Positions 46,765-56,186 of a DNA stretch of 64,000 bases are shown one piece after another. Where the stretch lies: positions 440,883-504,882 of the forward strand of contig NZ_CABFLY010000002.1 in NCBI RefSeq assembly GCF_901875305.1, given 5' to 3'. The position numbers and the translations under genes were made by a program. The stretch comes from Rothia mucilaginosa (GTDB lineage Bacteria; Actinomycetota; Actinomycetes; Actinomycetales; Micrococcaceae). The notes beneath the pieces were generated by a model that saw only the letters and a program-made list of their open reading frames with translations, ran no database searches and was not told the DNA's origin. Numbering within the stretch: the stretch's first letter is position 1; the number at the start of each line of letters is the position of its first letter.

Positions 46765-47970
46765 TTAGCTACAACGGTTCGGGTGCTTTGAGCACCACTG
46801 GTTGTACTCTTCCACGTAACGCTGGTGCTCAGCGTAAGTGCGGGAGTACTTGGTCTCGCCAGAATCCAGGTCGACGGTCACCCAGTAGTAGTACGGGTTC
46901 TTCTCCGGAGCAGCAGCGGCCTTGATGGACGCCAGCTGCGGGGAACCAATCGGACCCTTCGGCAAACCCTTATTCGCATAAGTGTTGTACTTATTGCTCT
47001 TATCGGCCTTCTGCTCCTCAGTCAGGTGGTAAGAGCGGACACCCAGACCGTAGGTTACGGTCGCATCCGACTGAATCAGACCGGAGGTCTCACCATCCGG
47101 GTTGTTCAGACGATTCTCGATGATACCCGCAACCGCCACGTAGTCCTTCGGCTGAGCCTCAAGCTCCACGATGGAGGCGATGGTTAGCACCTCGAAGGTC
47201 TTCTGATCGCCGCTCACACCGGCTTCCTTCAGGTCAGCCTTGGTCTTATCAACCATGGTCTGAATGACCTTCTTGATGTCGGTATCCTTCGGGAAGCGGT
47301 ACTCACCCGGATGCAGCCAACCCTCAATCGAGGGGAAGTTGCTCGGCACGCCGTACTGGGTGTAGTTGCTGACTGCGTCCTCAACCTGCTTGCGGGTGAA
47401 CGCGCCATCGGAACCCGAAACAATCAAATCGATGGTCTCGGTCACGCGCTTACCCTGCGGAATTGCCAAGTACAGCACGTTGCTGTTCGCCTGAATAATG
47501 GTGTTGATGGCACTGGAACTGCTCATGTGTTGCTGCAAGTCGTAGGTGCCAGGCTGCAGGTACTTGCCCTTGCTTTCCTTGCTGTACACCTCGATAAATT
47601 TATCAGCATCAGCAATCACACCGGCGGCCTCCAGCTCGTCCGCCACCTGCACAGTAGACTGACCCGAGCGAATCGTGAACGTCACGGCTGTGCCATTACC
47701 TCCACCAGAGTAATCGCGCGTCTTGAACGGGTCGTACCGCGCAATAAAAGCGACGGAAATAATCACCAGAGCCGCCACGAACAGCGACATAGCGCTCAGC
47801 ATGATAGCGCGGCGACGGCGCTTACGAGCACGCAGAGTCGCTACAGAGACGACCTCGTGCTCCAAAGTAATGCCGGTAATACCCTTCTCTTCGTCGGCTT
47901 TCGTCGGCGTGAAAAGGTCCAGCCCGCTTTCCTCGGGGTGTTCCTCGGGCTGTTTATTCTGTTCGGTCAC
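46765..47970 (-). CDS. mltG: Endolytic murein transglycosylase MltG
   Basis: Cleaves nascent glycan strands and sets their length. It has an acidic cytoplasmic N-terminus, an RKRRRR stop-transfer signal, one membrane helix (IMLSAMSLFVAALVIISVAFIA, about 56-77), a LysM-like region and a YceG catalytic domain. Catalytic-region blocks are SIEGWLHPGEYRF, LTIASIVELEAQPKD (catalytic Glu) and NTYANKGLPKGPIGSPQLASI. The length is 401 residues. Its GTG start overlaps the ruvX stop codon (GTGA). Confidence 0.95.
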   Translation of the reverse strand: MTEQNKQPEEHPEESGLDLFTPTKADEEKGITGITLEHEVVSVATLRARKRRRRAIMLSAMSLFVAALVIISVAFIARYDPFKTRDYSGGGNGTAVTFTIRSGQSTVQVADELEAAGVIADADKFIEVYSKESKGKYLQPGTYDLQQHMSSSSAINTIIQANSNVLYLAIPQGKRVTETIDLIVSGSDGAFTRKQVEDAVSNYTQYGVPSNFPSIEGWLHPGEYRFPKDTDIKKVIQTMVDKTKADLKEAGVSGDQKTFEVLTIASIVELEAQPKDYVAVAGIIENRLNNPDGETSGLIQSDATVTYGLGVRSYHLTEEQKADKSNKYNTYANKGLPKGPIGSPQLASIKAAAAPEKNPYYYWVTVDLDSGETKYSRTYAEHQRYVEEYNQWCSKHPNRCS

Positions 47971-48530
47971 TGAAGGTTCTCCGTTTCGTTGACGGCCCCG
48001 ACCGTGGTCCCTTCTGACTCGGACGGTCGGTCTTCTTCGTGGGCCGGATCGCTCACCTTGTACCCGGCTACAGATTGCCCTGCCTTGAGGGCATCCAGGC
48101 TGTACTGCAAAATATTCACAGCCGCCACCTGGTCAACCATAGTCTTAAAATCTCGGCTGGAAACCCCAGCCTCGTGCAGTGCACGGTGAGCGCTCACGGT
48201 GGTGAGTCGCTCATCCACCAGCCAAATGTTAATGTGTGTCTTATGTTCGGCATCCAGCTCGGAGCGCAGAGCCTGAGCGTACTCCCGAGCCATCTCGGTC
48301 GAGGAGGACTCCCCGCCGCGCATGGTCTTCGGAAGGCCAACGAACACCTCCACCACCTCGTTCACCTCAATCAGCTTGCGCAGAACACGACGATCAGAGT
48401 TCTTCTTCTCGTCGCGACGCAGCGTCTTGAGCGGGGTGGCGAGGATGCCGTCAGGGTCGCTGAGGGCGGTGCCGACGCGGGCCTTACCCACGTCGACACC
48501 CATCCGCACTCCGCGCTGGAATTCTGCCAT
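47967..48530 (-). CDS. ruvX: Putative pre-16S rRNA nuclease RuvX (YqgF)
   Basis: RNase H-like nuclease implicated in 16S rRNA 5' maturation. Its motifs are GVDVGKARVGTALSD with the first Asp, FVGLPKTMRGGES, WLVDERLTTVSAHRAL and a final acidic D in VDQVAAVNILQYSLD. The 187 residues include a charged C-terminal tail of about 30 residues. It starts two bases after the alaS stop codon and overlaps mltG, the conserved alaS-ruvX-mltG order. Confidence 0.94.
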   Translation of the reverse strand: MAEFQRGVRMGVDVGKARVGTALSDPDGILATPLKTLRRDEKKNSDRRVLRKLIEVNEVVEVFVGLPKTMRGGESSSTEMAREYAQALRSELDAEHKTHINIWLVDERLTTVSAHRALHEAGVSSRDFKTMVDQVAAVNILQYSLDALKAGQSVAGYKVSDPAHEEDRPSESEGTTVGAVNETENLQ

Positions 48531-48532
48531 GT

Positions 48533-51220
48533 TTAGGCCTGAGCCTGCGCGATAGCGTCGCGAACGGCGTCCAGAGCGGCACCAATCTTGGATGCATCCT
48601 GGCCACCGCCCTGAGCGACGTCGTCCTTACCGCCGCCGCCGCCGCCGAGCACGCCTGCGGCCACGCGGACCAGTGCGCCAGCCTTCACGCCGGCGGAGCG
48701 AGCACCCTCGGTGGTTGCCACGAGAATCACGGGACGGCCGTTGGACACACCGGCCACGGCCACCACAGCGGCCTCGGAACCGAAGCGGGAACGCAGGTCC
48801 AGGGCCAGCTCGCGCACGCCGTTGGCGTCCAGCTCGCCGGCGTTGTGGGCCAGAACGCGCACGGAGCCGATGGTCTGTGCGCTCTCCAGAAGCTTGCCGG
48901 CCTCGGCCTGCAGCTTCTCGCGACGCAGTTGAGCCAGCTCCTTCTCGGCGGCCTTCAGCTTAGCCAGGGTCTGGTTAATCTTCTCGGGCAGGTCTGCGGA
49001 GGACTGAACCTTCATCAGGCCGGTCAGCTGGTTCACCAGGGTGCGCTCAGCGGCTAGGTGGTTGAATGAGTTCAGACCCACCAAGGCCTCAACACGGCGG
49101 TTGCCGGAGCCCACGGAGCTCTCGGTCAGCAGCGACAGCGAACCAATCTCGGCAGAGGTGCCCACGTGGGTACCACCGCACAGCTCGCGGGAGAAGTCGC
49201 CGCCAATCTCAACCACGCGCACCACGTCGCCGTACTTCTCGCCGAAGAGGCTCATGGCACCCAGAGCCTTCGCCTCGGCCAGCGGCATCACGCGGGTAAT
49301 CACCTCGTGGTTGTCGCGGATGGCGAGGTTAGCAACCTCTTCCACCTCGTGCTTAGCGGACTCGGACAGGCCCTCGCCCCACGCGAAGTCGAAGCGCAGG
49401 TAGCCTTCCTTGTTGAAGGAACCGCGCTGGGTTGCCTCCTTGCCGAGCACCTGGTGCAGAGCGGCGTGGATGATGTGGGTACCCGAGTGTGCCTTCTCAC
49501 CGTCGCGGCGGCGCTGCACGTCAACCTGTGCCACAACATCGGCACCAACGTGAACCTCACCCTCACGTACGACGGCACGGTGAACGCTCAGGCCCTTGAC
49601 GGGCTGCTGAACGTCCTGAACGTCAATGATGAAGCCGTTGCCGGTGATAACACCGGTGTCAGCTGCCTGGCCACCGGCCTCGGCGTAGAACGGGGTCTCG
49701 TCCAGAACAACCTCGATCTTGTCGCCAGCCTTAGCGACAGGCACGGACACGCCGTCCACCAGGATGGCGCGCAGCTTGGTTTCGGTGCGCAACTCGGTGT
49801 AACCGGTGAAGATGGAGCCGCGCTCGTCCACGAGCCTACGCAGCTCGGAGAGGTCAGCAAACGCACCCTTCTTAGCCTTAGCGTCAGCCTGCGCACGGTG
49901 ACGCTGCTCAGCCATCAGCTCACGGAATGCCTTCTCGTCAACCTTCACACCGGCCTCAGCAGCCATCTCGAGGGTCAGGTCAATCGGGAAGCCGTAGGTG
50001 TCGTGCAGTGCGAAGGCCTCAGCACCGGAAACGGAGTTCGAGCCGTCCTTCTTAGCTGCGGCCACAGCCTCTTCCAGGCGCTCGGTACCGGTCTCAATGG
50101 TGTGCAGGAAGGCCTTCTCCTCGGCGTACGCAATGCGGGAGATGCGCTCGAAGTCGTCGGCCACATACGGGAAAGCGCCCTTCATCGCATCACGCGAAGC
50201 CGGGAGCAGCACGGGCAGACAAGGCTCAGTCACGCCCAGCAGGCGCATAGCGCGGATTGCGCGGCGCATCAGGCGGCGCAGAATGTAGCCGCGACCCTCG
50301 TTCGAAGGGGTTACGCCATCGGCAATCAGCATGAGCGAAGAGCGGATGTGGTCGGCCACCACGCGCATACGCACGTCGTCCTCGTAGCCCTCGTCCTCAG
50401 CGGACTCAGAGCCGTGGTACTTCTTGCCGGAGAGCTTGGAGGCTGCATCCAGCACGGGACGCACCTGGTCGGTCTCGTAGAAGTTCTCGACACCCTGCAA
50501 CAGCATAGCCAGGCGCTCAACGCCCAGGCCGGTATCGATGTTCTTCTTGGGCAGGTCACCCAGAATCTCGAAATCATCCTTGCCGATGCCCTCGCCACGC
50601 TGGTACTGCATGAACACGAGGTTCCAGATTTCGATGTAGCGGTCGTCGTCAGCCGCAGGGCCGCCTTCCTTACCGTAGGCGGGGCCGCGGTCGTAGAAAA
50701 TCTCGGAGTCGGGACCTGCAGGGCCGGGCTGGCCGGTGGACCAGTAGTTTTCCTTCATGCCCATGCGCTGAATACGCTCAGCCGGGAAGCCCACCTTGTT
50801 GTGCCAAATGTCGAAGGCCTCATCGTCACCCTCGTAAATGGTGACCCACAGGCGCTCAGGATCCAGGCCGAAGCCACCCTGATCCTGCGGGGTGGTCAGC
50901 AGCTCGTAGGCGAAGGGAATCGCCTGCTCCTTGAAGTAATCACCGAAGGAGAAGTTACCGGCCATCTGGAAGAAGGTACCGTGACGAGCGGTCTTACCGA
51001 CCTCTTCGATATCCAGGGTGCGGATGCACTTCTGCACGCTGGTTGCACGGGAGAACGGAGGGGTCTCACGGCCCAGGAAGTAGGGAATGAACGGGACCAT
51101 ACCGGCAATGGTGAACATGGCGCCGGGTTCGTTCGAAATCAGCGATGCCGAAGGCACCACGGTGTGGCCGCGGGAAGCGAAGAAATCGATCCAGCGCTTG
51201 GAAATCTCCTGTGAGAGCAT
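48533..51220 (-). CDS. alaS: Alanine--tRNA ligase
   Basis: Class II synthetase, 895 residues. The catalytic domain has RWIDFFASRGHTVVPSASL and GAMFTIAGMVPFIPYFLGR, the tRNA-recognition region is intact, the editing domain has the metal site SGTHIIHAALHQVLG and CGGTHV, and the C-terminal C-Ala domain includes VLGGGGGGKDD. ATG 51220 follows AAAGGAACG. No T-box leader was recognised upstream. It heads alaS-ruvX-mltG. Confidence 0.97.
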   Translation of the reverse strand: MLSQEISKRWIDFFASRGHTVVPSASLISNEPGAMFTIAGMVPFIPYFLGRETPPFSRATSVQKCIRTLDIEEVGKTARHGTFFQMAGNFSFGDYFKEQAIPFAYELLTTPQDQGGFGLDPERLWVTIYEGDDEAFDIWHNKVGFPAERIQRMGMKENYWSTGQPGPAGPDSEIFYDRGPAYGKEGGPAADDDRYIEIWNLVFMQYQRGEGIGKDDFEILGDLPKKNIDTGLGVERLAMLLQGVENFYETDQVRPVLDAASKLSGKKYHGSESAEDEGYEDDVRMRVVADHIRSSLMLIADGVTPSNEGRGYILRRLMRRAIRAMRLLGVTEPCLPVLLPASRDAMKGAFPYVADDFERISRIAYAEEKAFLHTIETGTERLEEAVAAAKKDGSNSVSGAEAFALHDTYGFPIDLTLEMAAEAGVKVDEKAFRELMAEQRHRAQADAKAKKGAFADLSELRRLVDERGSIFTGYTELRTETKLRAILVDGVSVPVAKAGDKIEVVLDETPFYAEAGGQAADTGVITGNGFIIDVQDVQQPVKGLSVHRAVVREGEVHVGADVVAQVDVQRRRDGEKAHSGTHIIHAALHQVLGKEATQRGSFNKEGYLRFDFAWGEGLSESAKHEVEEVANLAIRDNHEVITRVMPLAEAKALGAMSLFGEKYGDVVRVVEIGGDFSRELCGGTHVGTSAEIGSLSLLTESSVGSGNRRVEALVGLNSFNHLAAERTLVNQLTGLMKVQSSADLPEKINQTLAKLKAAEKELAQLRREKLQAEAGKLLESAQTIGSVRVLAHNAGELDANGVRELALDLRSRFGSEAAVVAVAGVSNGRPVILVATTEGARSAGVKAGALVRVAAGVLGGGGGGKDDVAQGGGQDASKIGAALDAVRDAIAQAQA

Positions 51221-51384
51221 CTCGTTCCTTTGAATAATCTGTACGAAATTCTAAATAGTCTACTGACCTATGGTGCCTCTCCGCGCGCAAAATGGCTAAT
51301 CGAGAGGCCTTTGAAGGCTCCTCGCAACACCCTGCGCAACGGTCGGACAGTCCAGCAGACGGCGGCCTTTCGGCCTAAGTCTAG

Positions 51385-51867
51385 TTAGTTGAAGAAGCCG
51401 TCCCCGAGCTCGCGGTCGCGGGCGATGCGCTGCTCGCGGGCTTTCTCCAACGAGGCAATCTGCGACTCCACCTCAATGAGCTCACGCTCGGCAATGCGGC
51501 GGTTAGCGGCCTCAATCTCGGTCGAGCTCATGTTCCTCTCCCAGGTGTCCAGGGAGCCGGGGCGCAGGTCCTGCTTCTGGCGCTCCACCTTGGCGTTGAG
51601 CTCCATCTCCTTCTCCTGCATACCTTCGCGCACGCGGGCGGCGAACTCGACGGCCTTCAGGGCGTAGGGCTGCAGGGGCTTACCGAGGGGCGAATCGAAG
51701 AATTTTGCCATCTGAGACTCCGGGTTGAGGGCCAGCTCGCCATGCTCGCGTTGGAGCAGGGCACTACCGGGGGTACGCTGTGCAGGCTTGGAGGAAGCTC
51801 GACGGGAAGCGAGGTAGCCCGCCGCGGCGCCAGCACCGAGCAGAAGAACGGATCGAAGCAGGCCCAT
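51385..51867 (-). CDS. Small membrane-anchored protein, partner of the DUF948 gene
   Basis: A 160-residue protein with an N-terminal hydrophobic segment (LLRSVLLLGAGAAAGYLASRR, about 3-23) and a long charged helical region (about 85-160, many Glu, Arg and Lys, coiled-coil-like). No enzyme motif. A similar short protein (the DUF6167 type, by memory) often sits after the DUF948 gene upstream of alaS in actinobacteria. Its ATG overlaps the DUF948 stop codon by one base, so the two are coupled. Function unknown. Confidence 0.7.
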   Translation of the reverse strand: MGLLRSVLLLGAGAAAGYLASRRASSKPAQRTPGSALLQREHGELALNPESQMAKFFDSPLGKPLQPYALKAVEFAARVREGMQEKEMELNAKVERQKQDLRPGSLDTWERNMSSTEIEAANRRIAERELIEVESQIASLEKAREQRIARDRELGDGFFN

Positions 51868-52262
51868 TAGTTCTCACCACCCGCGGTCGAGGAGGTGCCG
51901 CCATGCTGACCGGACTTGCTACCGCCACGGAAGGCCTGGCGCACACCGTAGGAGAAAGAAGCCACCTTAATCAGCGGCTGACCCACGGTCGAGGTCACCA
52001 GCGAGGACAGGGCCGAAACGTTCGCGGAAGCATCCGAAACATTCGAGGTGATGTCGTCAACCTTCTCAAGTTGCTCATTAGTGGTCACCACAGTGCGGGT
52101 CACCTCTTCAATGAGCGGGGCGGTGCTCTGGTTGAGTGAACGAATCGTCACAATCAGCTCATCAAACACCTTGGTCAGGCGAATAATGGGAAGGGCCAGC
52201 AGAGCCACGAGAATCGCAAAAACTCCCGCCGCAATCAGGCCTGCAATATCTCCGCCAGTCAT
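51867..52262 (-). CDS. DUF948 domain-containing membrane protein
   Basis: 131 residues: one N-terminal helix (IAGLIAAGVFAILVALLALPIIRL, about 6-29), then a helical region (DELIVTIRSLNQSTAPLIEEVTRTV) with a regular heptad-like pattern, and a Gly/Ser tail. This is the DUF948 pattern, resembling part of methyl-accepting proteins but without signalling motifs. Function unknown. It forms a coupled pair with the next gene, upstream of alaS. Confidence 0.82.
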   Translation of the reverse strand: MTGGDIAGLIAAGVFAILVALLALPIIRLTKVFDELIVTIRSLNQSTAPLIEEVTRTVVTTNEQLEKVDDITSNVSDASANVSALSSLVTSTVGQPLIKVASFSYGVRQAFRGGSKSGQHGGTSSTAGGEN

Positions 52263-52560
52263 CTGTACCTCATTTCGCGTAACGCATGGTGCTTATCAAT
52301 AGTCGTACTCACCGGCACGCCGCCATGGCGCATCGGCCGGACTGTATACACAGTTCAATCCTTTATTCTAGTCGAAAATTCCTTCTCGCGCCCCTTAAAC
52401 TCTCATGAAACTCTCAGGATTGAACAATTCACAGGTTCCCAAAAGAGCCGACGCGAAGCCCGCATCCCGGGACTCAATCCCCCAAGCCGAGCCCTTAAAC
52501 GGGAACAACCCGTCCCCCACCGAAACGGTACGGAACGGGTTGCTTCTCGAAAAATCGAGA
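52263..52560. terminator. Gap after rpsD with its terminator
   Basis: CAACCCGT (52506-52513) pairs with ACGGGTTG (52535-52542), with an ACCG/CGGT inner stem: a terminator for rpsD. Next to it TCTCGA/TCGAGA (52545-52560) forms a second small hairpin at the rpsD stop codon. The remaining bases up to the DUF948 start show nothing else. Confidence 0.6.
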
Positions 52561-53193
52561 TTATGCCAGACGCGAGTAGTACTCAACGACCAGCTGCTCG
52601 TCGCAGACCACGGGGATCTCTTCGCGCTTGGGCTTACGCTCAAGCTTTGCGTGCAGCTTCTCAATCTCAACGTTCAGGTATGCCGGAACCTCGGGCAGAA
52701 CTGCCTGGTTCTCGCCAGCAGCCGCAGCCTGGAAGGGAACAGTCTTCTCAGCCTTGGGGTGAACGTGAATCAGCTGGCCGGGCTTGACGTGGAACGAGGG
52801 GCGGTCCACGCGAACACCGTCAACCAGAATGTGACGGTGAACAACCATCTGACGTGCCTGAGCAATGGTGCGGGCGAAACCTGCACGCAGAACCAGGGCA
52901 TCGAGGCGGGTCTCGAGCAGCTCGACCAGGTTCTTACCGGTCTGGCCCTCAACGCGCTTTGCCTCGAGGTATGCGCGGCGCATCTGTGCCTCGCGGATGT
53001 TGTACTGAGCGCGCAGACGCTGCTTTTCCTTCAGCTGGGTAGCGTAGTTGGAGTCAGCCTTCTTGCGGGCACGGCCGTGCTGGCCGGGGCCGTAAGGACG
53101 ACGCTCGAGGTACTTTTCTGCCTTCGGGGTCAGAGCAATGCCCAGGGCACGGGACTGACGCACGGTATGGCGGGTGCGGTTGTGCTTAGCCAC
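52561..53193 (-). CDS. rpsD: 30S ribosomal protein S4
   Basis: Primary 16S rRNA-binding protein. The 210 residues have an S4 N-terminal domain without zinc cysteines (AKHNRTRHTVRQSRALGIAL) and the S4 RNA-binding domain (RLDALVLRAGFARTIAQARQMVVHRHILVDG). The start is GTG 53193 with AGAAAGG upstream. It is alone rather than in the rpsM-rpsK-rpsD-rpoA operon, as usual for many actinobacteria. Confidence 0.97.
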   Translation of the reverse strand: MAKHNRTRHTVRQSRALGIALTPKAEKYLERRPYGPGQHGRARKKADSNYATQLKEKQRLRAQYNIREAQMRRAYLEAKRVEGQTGKNLVELLETRLDALVLRAGFARTIAQARQMVVHRHILVDGVRVDRPSFHVKPGQLIHVHPKAEKTVPFQAAAAGENQAVLPEVPAYLNVEIEKLHAKLERKPKREEIPVVCDEQLVVEYYSRLA

Positions 53194-53625
53194 AATCTAC
53201 CTTTCTATGTGAGGCTCCTGCACCCGTGAGGGTGGGGGCCTCGGTCTATTGGATACTGGCCTCCTCGGGTGACCTCGCCGTAGCCCGCGCGCGACCGATT
53301 CGGTCGTTGCTGCACGGCGGTGAGGCGGAGAGCGCGAGGCAGAGTACCTCGCAGCTACATTACTCATGCCCACACGGATGCGGGCATAGCAATTGCCAGA
53401 CCCGTCAAGCTTACCGGATGCGCCCCGGCTTTACCAGCCTTATGGAAAATTTTTAGCCCACATTACCGTTCATGTGTGTTTTTGATACTTACCCACATAA
53501 ACCCAACAAGGAATATTTGCACCCGTCAGAGCTATTTAGGCACGCCCTCTCCGGAAAATTGTGGCGCCGCGATGTTGGATTGTAATCATTTCGTTATTTT
53601 TAACCTGTGAATCTATGGGAATAGC
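53194..53625. other. Upstream region of rpsD without genes
   Basis: No coding region was recognised. An inverted repeat ATGCCC-ACACGGATGC-GGGCAT lies at 53366-53387. The stretch 53440-53620 is AT-rich. It probably holds the rpsD promoter and a long leader; the minus strand has TACAAT at 53582-53577 without a good -35. Confidence 0.45.
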
Positions 53626-53655
53626 TTGCTTTCAAGCTCGCATATCGCCTAGACT
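53626..53655 (+). promoter_or_regulatory. Promoter candidate for an orphan plus-strand RNA
   Basis: TTGCTT (53626-53631), 18 bases, TAGACT (53650-53655). A start near 53662 is predicted. It points away from rpsD and into a non-coding stretch that ends in a strong terminator. Confidence 0.45.
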
Positions 53656-53661
53656 AAAGAA

Positions 53662-53775
53662 CATAACAAGCTTGACCTCCGCCCTTCCGGGATTGGCCGA
53701 CAGTCAAGATGTCTATCACAACTCAAACTCTCATGCGGTGCGCAGTACGACCGAGGTACTGCGCACCGCATTTTG
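53662..53775 (+). ncRNA. Candidate small RNA of about 114 bases
   Basis: Between the promoter candidate and a 16-bp perfect terminator there is no gene on this strand, and the next gene (rarA) is on the other strand. The T tract follows the stem only on the plus strand, so something is transcribed here. A short frame (ATG 53709) overlaps the terminator and has no ribosome binding site, so it is unlikely to be coding. No Rfam-type family recognised. Confidence 0.4.
53733..53775 (+). terminator. Strong plus-strand terminator
   Basis: ATGCGGTGCGCAGTAC (53733-53748), loop GACCGAG, GTACTGCGCACCGCAT (53756-53771): a 16-bp perfect stem followed by TTTTGTATAC. There is no T tract on the minus strand. 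Confidence 0.85.
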
Positions 53776-53791
53776 TATACGCTCACCGCTT

Positions 53792-53839
53792 GCGCCGGCC
53801 GGTTCGTGCGGATAGTTTGTGCGACTAACCGGCCGGCGC
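53792..53839. repeat. Palindrome after rarA
   Basis: GCGCCGGCCGGTT (53792-53804) pairs perfectly over 13 bp with AACCGGCCGGCGC (53827-53839). It lies 41 bases past the rarA stop codon and may end that transcript. The phrase TGCGGxTAGTT recurs nearby at about 53807 and 53864. Confidence 0.55.
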
Positions 53840-53879
53840 GGTTAGTGGCATCGTTAGTCAGCCCGGCTATTCCGTGCGG

Positions 53880-55463
53880 CTAGTTGCCACCGTCAAGAAT
53901 CCTGCGGATACGCTCGCGGCGCTCCGTCAACGTACGCTCAAAACCATGCTGAGTCGGCTCGTAATACACCGTGCCGCGCAGGGTATCCGGCAGGTACTGT
54001 TGCGCCGCCACGTGGCCCGGCGCATCGTGCGCATAAATGTAGCCGTCACCGTGACCAAACTGCTTAGCCCCCGCATAATGGGCGTCACGTAGATGCACTG
54101 GAACCTGCCCCGAAGCACCCGCCCGCACATCCGCAATGGCGCGGTTAATCGCGTTATACGCCGCGTTCGACTTCGGCGCAAGCGCACAATAAATCACCGC
54201 CTGCGACAGGATAATGCGCGCCTCCGGCATGCCCACCAGCGCCACCGACTGCGCCGCAGCCGTCGCCACCTGCAAAGCCTGCGGATCAGCCAAACCAATA
54301 TCCTCACTCGCCAGAATCATGATGCGACGCGCCACAAAACGCGGATCCTCGCCGCCCTCCAGCATGCGCGCCAAGTAATGCACCGCGGCATCCGCATCGG
54401 AGCCGCGCATGGACTTAATGAACGCACTCACCACGTCATAATGCTGATCGCCCGAACGATCGTAACGAATCGCGGCGCGGTCCACGGCCTCCACGGCGTG
54501 CGCCAGCGTGATGCGCACGGGCGCGGCGGGTTCCGGGCCCTTCTCCCCTGCCGGGTCTTCCGAGTCTTCGGCGGCGTCTGCACCGACGGTGTTGGCAGTA
54601 TCGGGGCCGCCCTCAGTTGTTTCTGCGGTTTCTGTAGGGTTGTCTCCGTGCGAGCCGCCGACCTCTGCCGAATCCTGTTCAGCCTCACTAAACGCAATCG
54701 CAGCCGCCGCCTCCAGCGAGGTCAGGGAGCGGCGAGCGTCGCCTCCGGAAACCGCCGCGAGGTGGGCGCGCGCATCCGCGTCAATCACCGCCGCGCCGCC
54801 AAAACCGCGCGGGTCGGCCAGGGCACGGTCAATCAGACGCTCAATATCGGACTGCTCCAGCGAATGAACCCGCAGCAGCAGCGAGCGCGAAAGCAACGGC
54901 GAAATAATGCTGAACGACGGGTTCTCCGTCGTAGCCGCCACCAGAATCACCCAGCGGTTCTCCACACCGGGCAGGAGCGCATCCTGCTGAGCCTTCGTGA
55001 AACGATGAATCTCATCCAGGAAGAGCACGGTGGTTATGCCGTACATATCGCGGTCAAGTAGCGCCTGATCCATGACCGCGCGCACATCCTTCACACCCGC
55101 AGTAATCGCCGAAAGCTCCACGAACTTACGACCCGGCGCGCGCGCAATCACATGCGCCAGCGTGGTTTTACCGGTGCCTGGAGGGCCGTAGAGAATGACC
55201 GAGGACGGGCCAGCCGGGCCGGCGTTCTCCCCCGCCAACACGCGCAGAGGCGCACCCGGAGTCAGCAGGTGCTCCTGGCCGAGAACCTCATCAATGGTGC
55301 GCGGACGCATACGCACCGCCAGGGGCGCGCGGGATGCCGACCGGGCAGAGCGCGCACGCGACACAGAGGCACGCGAGGAGGCGGGCTCCTCGGAGGGCGT
55401 GCCAATCAGGCTCACGCGGTCCCCGTCATCGGGCAACTCAAGATCAAAGAGGGAATCAGCCAT
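53880..55463 (-). CDS. rarA: Replication-associated recombination protein RarA (MgsA)
   Basis: AAA+ ATPase related to clamp loaders, acting at stalled forks. It has [17 protein letters not shown], Walker [19 protein letters not shown], Walker [22 protein letters not shown], sensor [17 protein letters not shown] and the C-terminal tetramerisation region ([23 protein letters not shown]). The 527 residues exceed the usual 430-450 through a Ser/Arg N-terminus of about 45 residues and an acidic Gly/Glu/Thr insertion at about 265-325 between the lid and C-terminal regions. Confidence 0.93.
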   Translation of the reverse strand: MADSLFDLELPDDGDRVSLIGTPSEEPASSRASVSRARSARSASRAPLAVRMRPRTIDEVLGQEHLLTPGAPLRVLAGENAGPAGPSSVILYGPPGTGKTTLAHVIARAPGRKFVELSAITAGVKDVRAVMDQALLDRDMYGITTVLFLDEIHRFTKAQQDALLPGVENRWVILVAATTENPSFSIISPLLSRSLLLRVHSLEQSDIERLIDRALADPRGFGGAAVIDADARAHLAAVSGGDARRSLTSLEAAAAIAFSEAEQDSAEVGGSHGDNPTETAETTEGGPDTANTVGADAAEDSEDPAGEKGPEPAAPVRITLAHAVEAVDRAAIRYDRSGDQHYDVVSAFIKSMRGSDADAAVHYLARMLEGGEDPRFVARRIMILASEDIGLADPQALQVATAAAQSVALVGMPEARIILSQAVIYCALAPKSNAAYNAINRAIADVRAGASGQVPVHLRDAHYAGAKQFGHGDGYIYAHDAPGHVAAQQYLPDTLRGTVYYEPTQHGFERTLTERRERIRRILDGGN

Positions 55464-55554
55464 AGTCTTACTCTATCGTTTCACAATCTGGAGGCGGGTA
55501 CGGGGTGTGGATATACAGCTGCGGATTTAGCTCGCGGCGTGACACCACGCGGGT

Positions 55555-55639
55555 TTTCGATAGGTTAGTGTCTTCGCCGTGGGTTTTAAACCCCGGGGCA
55601 AGGCTATAAACCTCGGGACAATCCACTAACCTATCGAAA
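55555..55639. repeat. 16-bp perfect inverted repeat between dtd and rarA
   Basis: TTTCGATAGGTTAGTG (55555-55570) and CACTAACCTATCGAAA (55624-55639), 53 bases apart, with GGGTTTTAAACCCC inside. It fills the gap between dtd and rarA. No T tract on either side, so it resembles a palindromic repeat element more than a terminator. The GGTTAGT core also occurs in the repeat at 58885. Confidence 0.7.
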
Positions 55640-55647
55640 GCGCCGCC

Positions 55648-56082
55648 CTAGAGAGTCTCACTATCGAGGATCAGAGTCACCGGGCCGTCGTTGACCAGCT
55701 CCACCTGCATGTCCGCACCGAACACGCCGGTCTCCACGTGCAGGCCACGCTCACGAAGCGCCTCCACGTAGTCGTTGAACAGCGGCTCACTCACCGGACC
55801 GGGTGCGGCGGCAGACCAGGAGGGGCGGCGGCCCTTCTTCGCATCCCCGTACAGGGTGAACTGGCTGACCGCCAGCACGGGTGCGCCCTCATCCAGCAGG
55901 GACCTCTCCCCCTCCAGCAGGCGCAGGTTCGCGGTCTTATCGGCAAGCTTCGCAACCTGCGCCGCACCGTCACCGTGCGTGATACCGACCAGCACCAGGT
56001 AGCCGGGCTGGTCAATCGCGCCGACCGTCTCACCCGCCACGCGCACCGCCGCGCGGGTCACGCGCTGAATAACTACTCGCAT
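55648..56082 (-). CDS. dtd: D-aminoacyl-tRNA deacylase
   Basis: Removes D-amino acids mischarged to tRNA. The 144 residues include [15 protein letters not shown] at the start, the [16 protein letters not shown] motif, the cross-subunit NDGPVTLIL motif (Gly-Pro) and the usual length. The final residues are SETL. It is followed by the large palindrome at 55555-55639 and by rarA. Confidence 0.95.
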   Translation of the reverse strand: MRVVIQRVTRAAVRVAGETVGAIDQPGYLVLVGITHGDGAAQVAKLADKTANLRLLEGERSLLDEGAPVLAVSQFTLYGDAKKGRRPSWSAAAPGPVSEPLFNDYVEALRERGLHVETGVFGADMQVELVNDGPVTLILDSETL

Positions 56083-56186
56083 CGTTCACCTTTCAACTTG
56101 GAGCCGGCTCTCACCGGGCTCATACATCTCACATATTTATAGCGGGCGCGCTGGATACGTAGCCGCCCCGGTTTAGCCAGCCGCCA

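Noticed and set aside
49166..51214. Long plus-strand frame opposite alaS
   Set aside because: Antisense shadow of a complete alanyl-tRNA synthetase; composition is that expected of the complementary third-position bias.
53709..53828. Short plus-strand frame MSITTQTLMRCAVRPRYC considered as a leader peptide
   Set aside because: Runs through the terminator stem, has no ribosome binding site, and no plus-strand gene follows that it could regulate.
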